Translations under genes and position numbers: made by a program
The notes under the pieces: generated by a model
The model's input: the letters and a program-made list of their open reading frames with translations, nothing else
Told to the model about the DNA's origin: nothing
Database searches by the model: none
NCBI GenBank assembly: GCA_936450465.1
Contig: OW388297.1
Coordinates: 52,506,989 to 52,570,988 of the forward strand
Length of the DNA: 64,000 nucleotides
Source of the DNA: Gibbula magus
Taxonomy: Eukaryota > Mollusca > Gastropoda > Trochida > Trochidae
Reading direction: 5' to 3'
Part shown: positions 1 through 12,075 of the stretch, piece by piece
Layout of the letters: the number at the start of each line of letters is the position of its first letter
How positions within the stretch are numbered: the stretch's first letter is position 1

Positions 1-425
1 TCAACATGGAAACTAGGTTGAAACTTACAGTAAACCGTAACATGGAAACCAGACTGAAACCTACAATAAACCTTAACATGGAAACCAGACTGAAACCAAC
101 AGTAAACCTGAACATGGAAACCAAGTTGAAACCAAGTGTAAACTAAGAAATATGGAAACCAAGTGGAAACCAAGTGGAAACTATCACATGGAAACTGAGT
201 TGAAACCAAAAAGAAAGTTATTCATGGAAACCAGATGGATACCACTTGGAGGAGTGGGTAATTATTCGCACTGGATACCATCCGGATACTGGTGCAAAAT
301 TCAGTTTCAGTGTTGCTGGAAACCACATGGAAACTTATAAAAACTGTCTGGATACCAACTGGAAATACTGGTTTCCATTTGGTATCCTGTTAGTTTCAGT
401 GTTCTGGAAACCAGCTCATTTTTGC
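1..425. repeat. CATGGAAACC minisatellite
   Basis: Imperfect tandem repeat of roughly 36-40 bp units built on CATGGAAACC followed by TGAAACC and a variable linker ending TAAAC. Copies of the core are visible near 5, 50, 77, 113, 152, 187, 223 and 327, with a degenerate tail to about 420. The array may extend left of the window. Reading frames through it are short and are treated as products of the repeat. Confidence 0.75.
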
Positions 426-1549
426 TGTGAACAAAGCATCGTCGTCTCTATTTGTTATTTGATTTGTAAAATCAGCGCGTTCAGTTGTACATACTATGCT
501 AATGTTAGAAAAAACTAAAAATTATTTCTAGGATAGGTGTGTCTGAATAAAATATAAATAATAAATAAAAAATAATTTGGTTTTGAGTTACAAACAAATA
601 GTAGGCCTATATGCACGAACATTACTTATGATTTTTTTTTTCATTTAAGTAGAGATCTCGCCTTGCTTTAAATATTGACATTAAACAATAGTTTTAAAAA
701 ACCGACACTAGGTCCCTTTTAGATACGTTTAAAGAACATATTTCAATCTGTATTTCGTATGTGCTAAAAACTTGAACATATGTGGATTTAAAATATTATA
801 ATTGTTTTTAACACTTATGTAAAGAAAATATGTATATGAAATTAAAGCTTTGAATAAAGTAATTGACGTATCTAATGAATAAGGTAGCCTACAGATGTTA
901 GTTTGAGGGATGTTGACGGATTGGCAAGACGGTGTCAACCACGTGTGATCTATCACCATTTAAGGATACGCCCTAAGCATAAAAAAGCCTATTGCGCATA
1001 ATCGTGCGCATAGCAGTCCGATACGATAAGATATTATTAGAATAGAATTAGAATAGAGAAATATTTACAAGATTTACTAACTCAAAGCATGATTCATCTT
1101 AATTTGGACACATCTATAACCATTTGAGCTCAGAACAAAGCTAAGTTACCCTCCGTTTTTTTATTTGATGTTTTGTTAATCAGCGCATGCACTCACTTGT
1201 AGGCTACATATGGTACTTTTTAGAAAAATCCAAATAATAAGTTCTGCATGGGTAGGGTGTGTGCTTAAGATGACAACATCAAAGAGAAATGGGCTGACAC
1301 ATGTAAGGAAATATTACATGTACGAAAATTAAATATTATTTTTTCTTTCGTGTATGCATATAGATAACTAGATATCGCCTTACTTTAAATATTCACATAA
1401 AAAATAATTGAAAACCTCAAGCTGTCTCGATTTAGATACCTTTAAACTGCATTCAATACACCATTTTGATCTTTATTTCGTCTGTGCAAAAGACTTGAAG
1501 AAATGTGGATTTAAAAAATTTCAACAATTTGATAAAACAAAATTGCTAT

Positions 1550-1732
1550 ATGAAATTAATGCTTATGAATGAAGTAATTGATGCTTTAAATGATTTAGGA
1601 ACAGATGTCGTTAGTTTACAGGATGTTGACGGATTGGTAAGACAGTGTCAACCACGTGTGATCTATCACCATTTAAGGATACGCCCTAAGCATAAAAACC
1701 GCCTATTGCGCATAATCGTGCGCATAGATTAG
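1550..1732 (+). CDS. hypothetical 60-aa ORF in tandem unit 2
   Basis: I do not recognise this protein. Translation from the first in-frame ATG gives a 60-residue basic peptide. The N-terminal half is acidic/helical-looking (NEVIDALNDLGTDVVSLQ) and the tail is basic, with HHLRIRPKHKNRLLR. No signal peptide or known domain is seen. The same frame is intact for 40 codons in unit 3 (2288-2410), where the first 39 residues are identical and a TAG follows at the point where the tandem unit is broken. In unit 1 (about 836-1010) it is destroyed by stops and small indels. Preservation in two of three copies could mean selection or simply recent duplication. No splice sites or promoter were identified nearby, so coding status is weak. 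Confidence 0.2.
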   Translation: MKLMLMNEVIDALNDLGTDVVSLQDVDGLVRQCQPRVIYHHLRIRPKHKNRLLRIIVRID

Positions 1733-2287
1733 CAATTCGGTACGATAAGATATTGACGACAATAGAGAAATACAAAAACAAGATTTACTAACTCAAAGCA
1801 TTATTCATCTTAATTTGGACAATTATCACATATCTATAACCATTTAAGCTCATATTGTTTTCTTGCTGAGAACAAAGCATGGTTACCCTCCGTTTTTTTT
1901 TATTGGATTTGTTTGTTAATCAGCGAACTCAATTGTAGGATACATATTTTACTTTTTAGAAAAATCCAAATAATTATTTATGCATGGGTAGGGTGTGTGC
2001 TTAAGATGACAACATCAAAGAGAAATGAGCTGACACTTGTAAGGGAATATTACATACTTGTACGAAAATTAAATATTATTTTTTCTTTCATTTATGTATA
2101 TAGATAACTAGATATCGTCTTACTAAATTTTCACATAAAACATGATTGAAAACCACAAGCTTTCGCGGTTTAGATACCTTTAAACAACATTCAATACATC
2201 ATTTTGATCTTTATTTCGTCTGTGCAATAGACTCGAAGATATGTGGATTTAAAATATTTTCAACAATTTGACAACAAAAATTTATAT

Positions 2288-2410
2288 ATGAAATTAATGC
2301 TTATGAATGAAGTAATTGATGCTTTAAATGATTTAGGAACAGATGTCGTTAGTTTACAGGATGTTGACGGATTGGTAAGACAGTGTCAACCACGTGTGAT
2401 CTATCGTTAG
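2288..2410 (+). pseudogene. truncated copy of the 60-aa ORF (unit 3)
   Basis: Forty codons from ATG to TAG. They are identical at the protein level to the first 39 codons of the unit 2 ORF. The homology ends at about 2405, where the tandem unit is cut, and the frame then meets TAG. It is a breakpoint-truncated copy, not an independent gene. Confidence 0.3.
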
Positions 2411-3029
2411 AGACTTAGAGTACAAAGTTAATAAGGGGGGTATGGAAATGCGTGGATCTTGAACAGGCGGATATTTTTTAGATTAAAACAAATATATTGA
2501 TTTTATGAATTAACCTTTATATAGACAGCATTGCTCACAAGCTTTAATAAGGCACATATAAAACGTATTTTGTTGAGCTCCAGCACGACTGATAAACAGA
2601 GGGGTTACACATTTGCAACCGTATACGCATTGCTCGTTGCAATTATTCAATTTAACAGTTATTTTCTCTAAACATAAATGATAAATTAATTAGGATATGA
2701 TACCATTTTTGTCAGTTATCTCTGGTTTACAGAATGTTTAATAGCGGATTAAGATGACATTGACCACCTGTTGGGATCATTTTTGACTACATAGTTTGTT
2801 GGGAATTAGAAGATTAAGAAATAATAAAATAGGGAATCAAAAGCATATGCACAAATAAACTAGATATGAATTAGTTTCATTAAAGATCTAGTAAAATGTG
2901 TTAATTAACTTATACATTTAAAAAAGATTATAAAATACGTCAGACATCATGTTTTAACTTATATACCCGCAAATGTAAAAACAATGAAATTTGAGAAGAG
3001 ATAAAAGAATTAAGATGATAAAATCAGGA
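2411..3029. other. AT-rich, nothing recognised
   Basis: No open frame of useful length, no tandem structure and no RNA-like element was seen. If the promoter-like cluster at 3030-3300 is real and leftward, this stretch would be its first intron. Confidence 0.5.
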
Positions 3030-3031
3030 TA

Positions 3032-3290
3032 ACTTACCCTTCTTGAATTCTTGTCCGTCCACGTGCTCTTCGATTTTCTTCTGCTTGAACTAAATTTCTG
3101 CGTTTCTTCTGCTTTTTCTATCGAAAGTGTGGCCCTGATTCTATTGGCTCTTATATATCAACCAATTAGTGAAGCTCCTAACACCACACTCCTACATATA
3201 ATATAGGCTTATAGGCGACCTTTCGTCGCTGTTCGGAGCTCTATTAATCGTCATTTCCCTTTGACGTCACATGAAATAGTGCTACGTCAC
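3032..3290 (-). promoter_or_regulatory. candidate CRE + TATA promoter with first exon and donor
   Basis: Read on the minus strand, the elements are ordered as in a metazoan core promoter. A TGACG half site lies at about 3283-3290 and a full CRE/ATF octamer TGACGTCA at 3262-3269. An inverted CCAAT lies at about 3161-3166, and a TATA box (TGATATATAAGAG) at 3148-3160. About 110 bp downstream is a consensus splice donor, G|GTAAGT (GTAAGT at 3037-3032). The implied first exon (about 3125-3038) lacks an ATG, so the start codon would be in a later exon, which I did not find. Caution: TGACGTCA is carried by several mobile elements in this window, so the CRE may be borrowed. Confidence 0.4.
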
Positions 3291-3299
3291 TTTAGCTAT

Positions 3300-6200
3300 A
3301 TGCAAATGTTTGTGATCATTCATATTTCTGTAACTTTTATAATCATCATGATCAGATAGGACAAAATGTAATTTTATCCAATTAATAAGGGTAAAATGTA
3401 ACCTCTATGATTGCCAAAGTATTCAATAGTTTCTATATAATTATGGCCTACGTCATCGATCAGTGCATTAGGATATGACAACGCATTTTGCAAACATGCA
3501 CAAATATTTATGATTATGCAACACATAAATTCATTAATTAATTGTTCAGGATTGAATATATGTATTCTTTGGCAATATTTGCATAAGTTGCGAAACGATA
3601 AATCCCAAATGCAATTAGTTCAACGTTGTCAGTCATCTCCGTAAAATGGTTTGTGAGATTATATTGCGTTACGTTTCGTTGGTTCACGTTTCATATCAAC
3701 CATGTGTGGTAATGTTATTGGAGGCATATACATGTAGTTGTTGAATGCCGTCGTTTAGTCACATCATAGCTCACTTTTTTCAAGCCCGAACATTAACTGG
3801 ATTTGTTCGTGCGAGAAATATATTCAAATTTCCCATGCGAGTTACATAAAACGAGGGAGTGAAGTTGTTATGAATATATGATATATATGTATGAGAACAT
3901 ATATATTGTTTGCATATCACATTTCAAATGAAATAAATATTGATTATATAGCATTACAATTAATTCGTGATAGATAAACAATGGAGTAATACTTATAGTA
4001 CTTTAATATAGTATGTTCATTTATAAAGTGCTGTATCAAAACGCATAAAATGTAATATATAAATGAAATAAAGTACACGAATAGTAACTTAAAATCGGTG
4101 AGTTTACAGGTTTGATTTAGATACAGTCAATGATGAGGAAAGCGTGATATATATATCAAGAGGAAATGTGTTTAAAAAACGAAACTTGAGATATGTTACT
4201 TCGGCATCTGACTCAGTATTTATTTTTCAGTATAGTCTTGTAGGTGCGATTGTGTCGCTTTATTTTCGGTATCGTTTATAGGCCTATCAATTTGGCCGCG
4301 GTTCAATCTATAACTATTAGATCTAACTCTCTTTAGCACCGCCTAGCGTTCATGCGATAATTATTTGTTTTAAATATTTATCAAAATAAGTATTGATATC
4401 TCTTAGCACATGGTGGATAGTTATGTTTCTTTAGAGAACGTATACAGGCATAGAAGCAAAACAGAAATATATTTTCAAATGTAGTTTTATTTGAATGTGA
4501 TGAATTAAACGTGTTTCTATTTCGTTGTCATTTACATGTACGTCATTTTCAGTTGTCCTAATACGAAGAAAATGTATTAATAGACCTAACGTCAAAACCA
4601 TGGTAAAGTAATTTTGGCATGCTATAACATTTATGCAATATACCCAATATACATCTTTTAAGCTGTCCGTTTTACATAATTAGTAGTAGGCCTATTCTGA
4701 ATAAACTAACTCATCTTGTACATACACTTTGAAACATTTGGACTGAAACAAATAGTCTGCTAATTCCCGTCATTCTTAATCCGTTAATTGTATCCGCACA
4801 AAATATTCGTTATCACTCATTCTCCATGAAAGTACACAATTACTAAGTAAAACGTCGTCGTTTCCATATAAAACGTGTTTCCCAGGAAAGTCTTGATGCA
4901 ACTATTACACTATATATGTTTCGTATGAGTGATAAGTGTCAACGCAAAGTTTAATATTACATTTTACTGTAGATAATAATGACAGTATCCCCGCTTTTAA
5001 AGAAAAGGTAAACAGACGTGCTTGTCGCCGATAGAAGAGTGTATTTGCAAACGAGAATGAGATATCATGTTTCATTTTAAAAGTTTAAAGAAGTGTCTTA
5101 CGACAGCACAATATAATGAATACAGACAGGTTTAAACAGATCCACCGCCAAGCATTTTTCAAAATGTCATGTACACTAGTATCGCTGTTTTATCTATTTT
5201 TCGCAATTATAGTTCCAAATTTAAATGTTAGTAACATGTAAGTCTTTCAACTTGATGAAGACATGAATACATAACGTTTCATTTAAGTTTAACTTTTTTT
5301 TATTTCTCATAATGACATTACCTATGATAAGGGATGTATTCTAACTTTAATAGCCTCATTCTGGTCAAATTATGAACATAACAAATGCGAAACTTGTGGT
5401 ATTATATTGGTTGGACAGCTTTTGATTGAAAATATATTTTATTCATTTCAAGAAAGGATTGGGCACAAGTTATACAACTTATAGAATCCCTCTCCACATA
5501 ATCGACACATATTTGCAAGGCTAAAATACGTAGCACAATGTCATGCAGAAGAGAATTTAAAAATCTAGCCTACAAGTGAAGTAGACAGTTTGAGTATAGG
5601 CCTACTGACATGCAAAAGAGACGTCCCAACATTTATAAAACAAGTATATAACACAATACTGTTTTCGGAGAAAGTAAATATTTCATTTATGTTTAGTAAA
5701 TACATTCTCACAATTTCATACATCAGGGTATTATCTTATCATGTCCGTTCAAACACTCTTGGGATGCTGAAATCGGTATTTCAAAGGGCTGGACATAAAA
5801 AATTTGGGTATTTAGGGTAACTTTTTTTTATCAAATATGAATATCATGTTAGTATAAGATGTTGTCGACATGGATAACCCGATTGAACTTAAAGCTGTTG
5901 ACGCATCTTTATAATTACAGGACGTCACAAAACAGGCCAAAAAAAACCTTTTTGACTTTCCTTTCCCGAGTCGAGTTACAGAGATTCGAAAACGACGATT
6001 TCTTAAAACGCTCGTTTCTTAGAAATATGAACAGATAATGTTTTGAAAACTTAGTTTCTTCTGAAGACATGATGCAACTCTTGTTCAATCGTATATATCG
6101 CTCATGGGGTCGTTACTTTTGCACGTGAGTTTAGAACTTGTATGAAGATATTATTATGTGTTTGAACAGTTTATATTATTATCATATGTTTCGATCAATA

Positions 6201-6990
6201 CGTTTTAGAAAATAATTATTTATTTGATTGAATACAAATATATTTAAACAAATATTACAACAAATTTGTTGGGCTATGGATGCTAAGTAATTGAGTTTCT
6301 GATTGCCTAATTTTGTTTGATATTGGATGCCTTTAAAGTTTTATTGCACAATCTCTTCGGTTGCCAATATTCCCAAAGCTTTAATACTTATGGAATTTTA
6401 TAATATTTTAATGTTTTTTGTGAAGTTACTATGCCTATATAGTCCCTAAATTGTCATTAGACTTATTCCTGGCTCATATTTCATTAAATACGTTTTAATA
6501 TTATTTTAAAAACCTTGGGCCTCATATAATATTCCCCTTCTTATTATTTCAATGATAAGCGAGCCTTAGAGCCTCAGAGTTATCTTAGCGCTGTATCCAT
6601 GCACAAGTTGCATTCGTATATCGTATGCAAATTATAGGAGAAATAATATAGTATGATTTTATTCATATGCATAATTAAAGAAAATCAAGCCAGGAAGTCG
6701 GTTAATAACATATTTAACTCATTCTCAAGAAAATAAAGTCTGTAAAAAGTATCTTGAAAAATGTCACTTTAAATAAATTTAGTTGGTTATAAGTTCGTTA
6801 TAAATTGATTCGATATAAAATAATGACTATAATGTTTCGATGTTTTTGTCCATTTGACTTCTGCTGAGATTTTAAGATTACTATGTAAAAGTGACCCAGT
6901 GAAAATCAGTGCACATTTTCAACACGAATTGAACCTCACCAGTTGTTTTTTACTGATTGTATCTTTATCAGGAAACAATGTTGTCATCGT
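3300..6990. other. long AT-rich stretch without recognisable genes
   Basis: Frames are short (76 codons or less) and AT-driven. I saw no repeats longer than simple microsatellite-like runs, no tRNA-like element and no paired splice signals that build a gene. TAGGCCTA motifs recur (for example near 4279 and 5597). Confidence 0.5.
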
Positions 6991-7190
6991 TTCAATAACC
7001 GATCTCTTATAATGGCGTTGCAACAATGTTATACCTATTTCTACTTTTTGTACATTATGTATTTCGCTCATTCCCCTTCAGATGACCTTGTTTACTGTCG
7101 AACACTTATAATGGCGTTGCAACAATGTCATACCTTTTCGTACATTGTTTATACTTCGCTCATTGGCCTATTTATACTTGACCTTGCGTA
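6990..7190. repeat. 99-bp direct duplication
   Basis: AATGGCGTTGCAACAATGT recurs at 7011 and 7110, with flanking similarity (TTTCTACTTTTTGTACATT versus TTTTCGTACATTG, and CGCTCATT in both). It is a two-copy diverged tandem duplication. The 98-codon frame across it is probably a by-product. Confidence 0.5.
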
Positions 7191-7315
7191 CTTAGGTATA
7201 GGCCTACTAGATCATTTCTTAAAATGTTTCGTTTTTTAATTTCACTGACTTTATGACTTTACTGACGGTTATTGATGTATAATGAAATCAAAGGTTACTT
7301 TTTGCTAATCTATTA

Positions 7316-7385
7316 GGTGCCAAACGTGACTTTAATCGCTATTTAGTAAGCTTACTAAATAGCGATTTAAGTCCCATTTGGCACC
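7316..7385. repeat. 70-bp near-perfect palindrome (foldback)
   Basis: GGTGCCAAACGTGACTTTAA at the left pairs with the right arm ending GGCACC. The centre is AAGCTT with AATAGC/GCTATT on each side. The arms are about 34 bp with only a few mismatches. It may be a minimal foldback MITE. A lone piece of the same arm (CGCTATTTAGTAA) recurs near 7578. Confidence 0.75.
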
Positions 7386-8574
7386 CCATAGGCCTACTAA
7401 TCTGTATATTACTGGAATTGTATTTATACTTAATTGCGATTGGGAAACACACTGAACAATGACAACCTTAGCTAAAGCTCTCATAAAAAATATTAAACTT
7501 TTAAATGCATACGCGCATTGGGTTTTTTTTTTTTTAAATCGGTAACCGTCCAGTCAGAGATAATGGTCTACCATGCCTCGCTATTTAGTAATGTTACCAT
7601 GCAGTAAGTTCTGTCGTCTTAAGTCTCCATTTATTAGAAATGCATAATTTTCTTTGTTGTAAAACTGAATTATGAGATTAGGGAGTGTAAAATGTTGTTC
7701 GAATGTAGGCCTACTGTACAAAAACCGGGTTTCAACAAGTACATTTATATATCGCAATACGTTTTGTTTAACTCGTTGATACTAGTAAACCGATTATATG
7801 CAATTTTTTATTTATTTTATAAACCATGTTTGTATTTTTGCGTTTGAAAGACTACTAAAAATTACACACTACATTATACAAATGTACATGTATGTATCGG
7901 TAACGTGATATAACCAAATCCTTCTATTTAAGGATCATATTTGGAAGCACTTCGTCAACTTTCAAATCCAACACACGTTTATGTGTATCTTGTATTGTAG
8001 AACATAGTTGCCGTTATTCAGATTTCATCATGCTGCTCATATGTTCAATATGACGTTACAACAGTGTTTAACTAATTTGTAAATACCTCTCGTAACTTGC
8101 ATTTTTAGCATTCAAATAAGCTATGTTCACAGATAACATAACCCATTAGGCAACATTAACCTTTTCAGTTGTTAATTTACAATTGCTACAGAAACAATTA
8201 CGTCTTGATAACACTGCTGAACAGAAATATGAGAAAGACAACGTTTATGTATAAATCCTTATATAACATCCTGGCCCAGAATTAAAGAAAACAGTCATTT
8301 ATTTCTTTTTCTCTTGTGTATTTTTACAAATAAGAGAACTGTCATATGCATTAGGAACCTTCTACCAATATGAAAGGTAATAATCCAAACATAAATAGGA
8401 CCAAATTTTACTTGAGATAACAAATGATGTCAATCAGCTGTTTTAGATTCATGGACGTTACATCAAACATCTCCTTTGCTCCTTAGTAAACATAATAAAG
8501 TTCTTTTACAAAGCGATTAAAAGCTTAAATGAATAGTGTGGATAATCCATATAGTTTGCTTTTGCATTATAAAT
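7386..8574. other. AT-rich, nothing recognised
   Basis: No coding-like frame and no structured repeat, apart from the fragment of the preceding palindrome arm near 7578. Confidence 0.5.
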
Positions 8575-9743
8575 CTACGGTAAATCCTTAACGAGACGCC
8601 GGCCACAGGCGTCTATTCGAGGCAGGCATCTATTTCGCATTTTCGGCGTGTATGACTTCGGTTTGGAGCAGCGATTGTAGAATTTAAATTCGGTTTAGCC
8701 GGCGTTTAAGGCAGGCATTTATTATACCCCCGACCTAAAAAGGTCGGGGGTATATAGTAATACCAATGATTCCGTCCGTCCGTCCAAAGACAATGTTTTT
8801 CCGATCGATTACAGAAACACTATTCATCTCATCCTTTTCAAATTTGGTACATGTCTTCTTCACCACTAGGAGAGGTGCAGTGCGAAGTTTAAACCGAATT
8901 GGTGATTTTTTGAATTTTGGCTATTTTTTTATTTTTTAACTTAGTCAAATTCTGAGCATTTTTTGTCCGATCGATTACAGAAAAACTATTCATCACATCC
9001 TTTTCAACTTTGGCACATGTCTTCTTCACCACTAGGAGAGGTGCATTGCAAAATGTAACACGTTTCGGTGAATTTTTTAATTTTTGGCGATTTTTTATAT
9101 TTTTTTTACTTCATCATATTCATAGCTAGAATGAATGAAGCTACTTCTGTGTTGTGATTTGTTGACTTCATCATTTATTTTTTCATGTAACTTTCATCAA
9201 AAGCTACTTCTATGTTCTTGTTGATTTTACTATTTTATGTTTCCACTGGTTATATTTTGGGAATGTTAAATTTTCTTTCCTTTCAGCCATAAACTGCTGT
9301 ATATCTCTCACTGTGCCTTCAGGGGTGTGCTTCAATGTACCTGTTGTTTAAAGTCACTTGAATGAATCATTATGATGGATTAATTTCCAAAATAAACTTG
9401 AAATTAGTGGTAATGGCAGTAGTGTATTATGTTACCCATACCTTTTCAAGTTACTATTATTCCTATTTTTACTTACACCACCTGTTTTACATGAAGATCG
9501 AGACTTGTCCTACGTTTTTCACAAACAGTTTAATCTTAGCAATTACATTTCATAGCCTCCTTAGGTGTGCAGACACCTCTCTCTTTAAGTAAAATAAAAA
9601 TCATGTCAATTTTAACAGTCGGGGGTATGAGTGAGCCACGCTCACTTTTTCGCTTGTTGTTTTCAAAAAGCTCTGTGCAGAGGCGTCTATTCGAGCCAGA
9701 CGTCTATTCTAGAAGACAGGCGTCTAATTAATGATTTACGGCA
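8575..9743. mobile_element. non-autonomous DNA transposon, outer element of a nest
   Basis: Left terminus near 8577 reads CGGTAAATCCTTAACGAGAC. The right terminus near 9742, reverse-complemented, begins CGTAAATCATTAATTAGACG, giving imperfect terminal inverted repeats of about 22 bp. Both ends carry the subterminal motif GGCGTCTATTCGAG (about 8608 and 9670). A related GCGTCTATTCGAG fragment lies alone near 19805. No transposase is encoded. The centre is occupied by a second element (8723-9630). Confidence 0.55.
8723..9630. mobile_element. nested repeat with TATACCCCCGACC hairpin end
   Basis: It starts with a hairpin, TATACCCCCGACC then its inverted partner, at 8723-8755, followed by a CCGTCCGTCCG run. 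It ends near 9618 with GTCGGGGGTATGA. It holds an internal direct repeat: the stretch from CGATCGATTACAGAAA through CTAGGAGAGGTGCA occurs at about 8797-8881 and 8970-9045. No coding capacity is seen. It lies inside the outer element and is therefore the younger insertion. Confidence 0.55.
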
Positions 9744-9949
9744 TATATGCCTACGTGACGATACGCCGTCAGGGTTCGAAATTAGCACTAGTCCGGTAGC
9801 CCATAGCTAGTGAAATAGAAGCTGGGCTGGTAGAGTGTAAAAACTGGTAGTCCAAAGGACTAGTTAAAATGTTAGGTGAAATGATCATGGAGATGCAGTT
9901 GGATATCTGGAATAAGCTCTTGTACGATTAGTACGATTCCTTCAGGGTA

Positions 9950-10015
9950 ATACTTGTGTAGCGCCTTGAGCATGTATTGAGCATGGATATGTGCGCAATA
10001 TAAATATACTATTAT
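9950..10015 (+). mobile_element. SINE/LINE 3' tail fragment
   Basis: GTAGCGCCTTGAGCATG...GTGCGCAATATAAATA...CTATTATT matches the tail seen near 34520, 42090 and 54415 in this window. It is a generic retroposon 3' end ending in an ATT microsatellite. The head is absent. Confidence 0.5.
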
Positions 10016-10034
10016 TTGACGCCTTCTTCCATAC

Positions 10035-10505
10035 GGCTGTTATTACCGACCGTTTTGACGTCACAATGGTAGCGTCATTGTCACAATGGTTTAGGGCAAG
10101 TCTAAAAAACATTTTCCTAGGTATTTCACCGCGTTGATGTAGATAAATGTTTATCGCCATCTAAAATGATATTTGGATATTGTGAAGTGACCATAGTTGA
10201 GTGACACTGTTCGGGATTACGTGTAAATTGTTACTATAAATGGTCATATTACGCCAAGTATATATTCACATTTGTTTTGACTTGATCATACATCGTACAA
10301 AAATGGAACAGTCGCCAAGTCCTTTCCACTCAAAGATAGGTACACACACACACACACACAAAAAGAGAGTTCGCCACAAAACGCCTTGTAACCAACGGCC
10401 ATGTATTATAACAATATCGATAAATAGTTGCGTTTGTAAAATTCCGCCGTCAGTTTTAAACTAAATTTGCGGGTGTTGAATAACAATGAATCCCGGAAAT
10501 TTTTT
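10035..10505 (-). mobile_element. decayed TGACGTCA-containing element
   Basis: The right end (about 10451-10497, TTTTAAACTAAATTTGCGGG through TGAATCCCGGAA) is the reverse complement of 19373-19410 at roughly 85% by eye. The left end has TGACGTCACAATGG at 10056. The same two landmarks occur in opposite orientation near 19228-19410, so this is probably a copy of one dispersed family. A short (CA)n run at 10341-10361 is inside. Confidence 0.35.
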
Positions 10506-10914
10506 CAAACGCAACTATTATCTTATAAATATATCTATATTTATTTAATATAATACGAATAATAAAAAAAAGTATCGAATCAACGTTAGACTCACAAAAA
10601 GTTAAAAACACAATACGTTTATCTCCATTCTTCCATGACGTGTTATCAGCGTATTTTTAACGTGTTTCTTTGACACTGCGGAAATGATCTAAGTGAAGCC
10701 ATTCAGTTGAATCCATTTTTGTTTGTTTTTTCAAATGTGCACATTATATTTCATTATTAGCAATATCTAAAATGTGTGTGTCAGTGAACACCCGATTGAA
10801 TATGGGGAAAACGATGAGGAAAATGCCATTTTTTAATTAAAAAGTGTTTTAATTAAAACAAATTTTTATTTCTCTTTCCAGTGTCCTTAATTTTCAGAAT
10901 ATAGACTTGCTATA

Positions 10915-11675
10915 CATATATAGAACATCATACTTGTGCATTTTGATCGTTTGTATTGAACGAGAAGATGTCATGGAAGCGGAGGAACAACGAGTTCGAA
11001 GAACGAGTTGTTTCTCGCTTCCATGACAGCTTCGAGTTCAATACAAACGATCCAAATGCACAAGTATGATGTTCTATATTTATTATATACCCCTTTTTAT
11101 TAGCAAATTTGTAAACAAATAAAGTTGCGTAAATTTACTGGGACGACGTGCTGCGTATTGATACACGGACGGTTGCTTGACCAGCACGACTCATGATTTG
11201 AAATCTTAATAATATCTTTATTTTCTCATTTGTTAGCCCAAAAGAGCTTTAAGTGAAACTTTTTTCAGTGTGTTAACATAATAAATCCATCAAAGATGCT
11301 TTACTATCATTTAATTACAAAGAACTGACAATAATAAACAAGATTCAGGCTTCCGTCCGTCGTGCTTCTTTCGAATGACGTAAACATGGTTATGACGTCA
11401 CAATAGTAAACCGTTGTGACGTCACAATGACGCAGCATCGCTAGCGAAGCTTTCGGCAAAGCGCTTTTCTTCCTTGGTAATGATAATTTGAGTAACATTT
11501 TCCCTTCTTGTGCCTTTAATATTAGGTCTAAATCCAAATTGATACTTTAATCAACTGAAACATTACTAGCAGTGTTAATAAAACATAAATTTCGGAGATA
11601 GAATAGGGAAAACATTGAAAATTACGGATAATTCCGAGAAGTGCCGAAGTTTAGAGAAAATAGAACCGTCAGTCG
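10915..11675. mobile_element. foldback element, copy 1
   Basis: It begins with a long palindrome (10918-11080, arms about 80 bp, outer edge TATAGAACATCATACTTGTG). A body follows with two TGACGTCA octamers at 11393 and 11417. It is collinear with the complete insertion at 27857-28733, but similarity stops near 11675, so the right end is missing or diverged here. No protein is encoded; frames inside are not shared between copies. Confidence 0.75.
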
Positions 11676-11711
11676 GATTCAGATGTTATTCGTTGAAAGC
11701 GAGCGCTTCAT

Positions 11712-12075
11712 TTAAAGGGGCAGTAGCACGTTTTTTGAAAATTTTATTTTTTTCAAAGTTCCCATTTATAATGATTGTTTATATCATTTATATTAACCTT
11801 AGAAGGTAAAACATCTTATTATACAAACCAATTATCCGTAGTGGTAATAACTGTGTTGCGTATATAACAAAAATTGCATGGCGGCCATTTTATTGTGAAC
11901 ACATTTTATTCTTTCGAATGACAAAAACGATTCCTATGGCTTTACGGAACAATGTACATTCATTTTTTAACTTCATTTTCTGAAGAGAGAAGGGTGTTTT
12001 ACTATTGGTGACATTATTTTTCAAATACAATTCATCGACTTATTTCAGCGAAAAAGCGCGCCACTGCCCCTTTAA
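11712..12075. mobile_element. TTAA-flanked MITE (364 bp)
   Basis: TTAA at both ends (11712-11715, 12072-12075) flanks inverted repeats AGGGGCAGTAGCACG and AGGGGCAGTGGCGCG. TTAA target duplication is typical of piggyBac and Kolobok transposons, so this is probably a non-autonomous relative of one of those. A decayed homologue without the termini lies in each macrosatellite unit (about 30965-31145 in unit 1; shared landmarks include ATGGCTT, GAACCATGTATATTCG and a CGTGCTACAG-type right end). Confidence 0.75.

Larger units (their letters stand above)
426..2410. repeat. 0.7-kb tandem triplication
   Basis: Three head-to-tail units start near 428, 1131 and 1868, each with GAACAAAGC near its start. 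The marker GGATGTTGACGGATTGG recurs at about 909, 1621 and 2359 (spacing 712 and 738 bp). Units 2 and 3 are clearly closer to each other than to unit 1. Unit 3 breaks off abruptly inside the conserved ORF region at about 2405. Each unit ends in the same short coding-like stretch, annotated separately. Confidence 0.8.
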
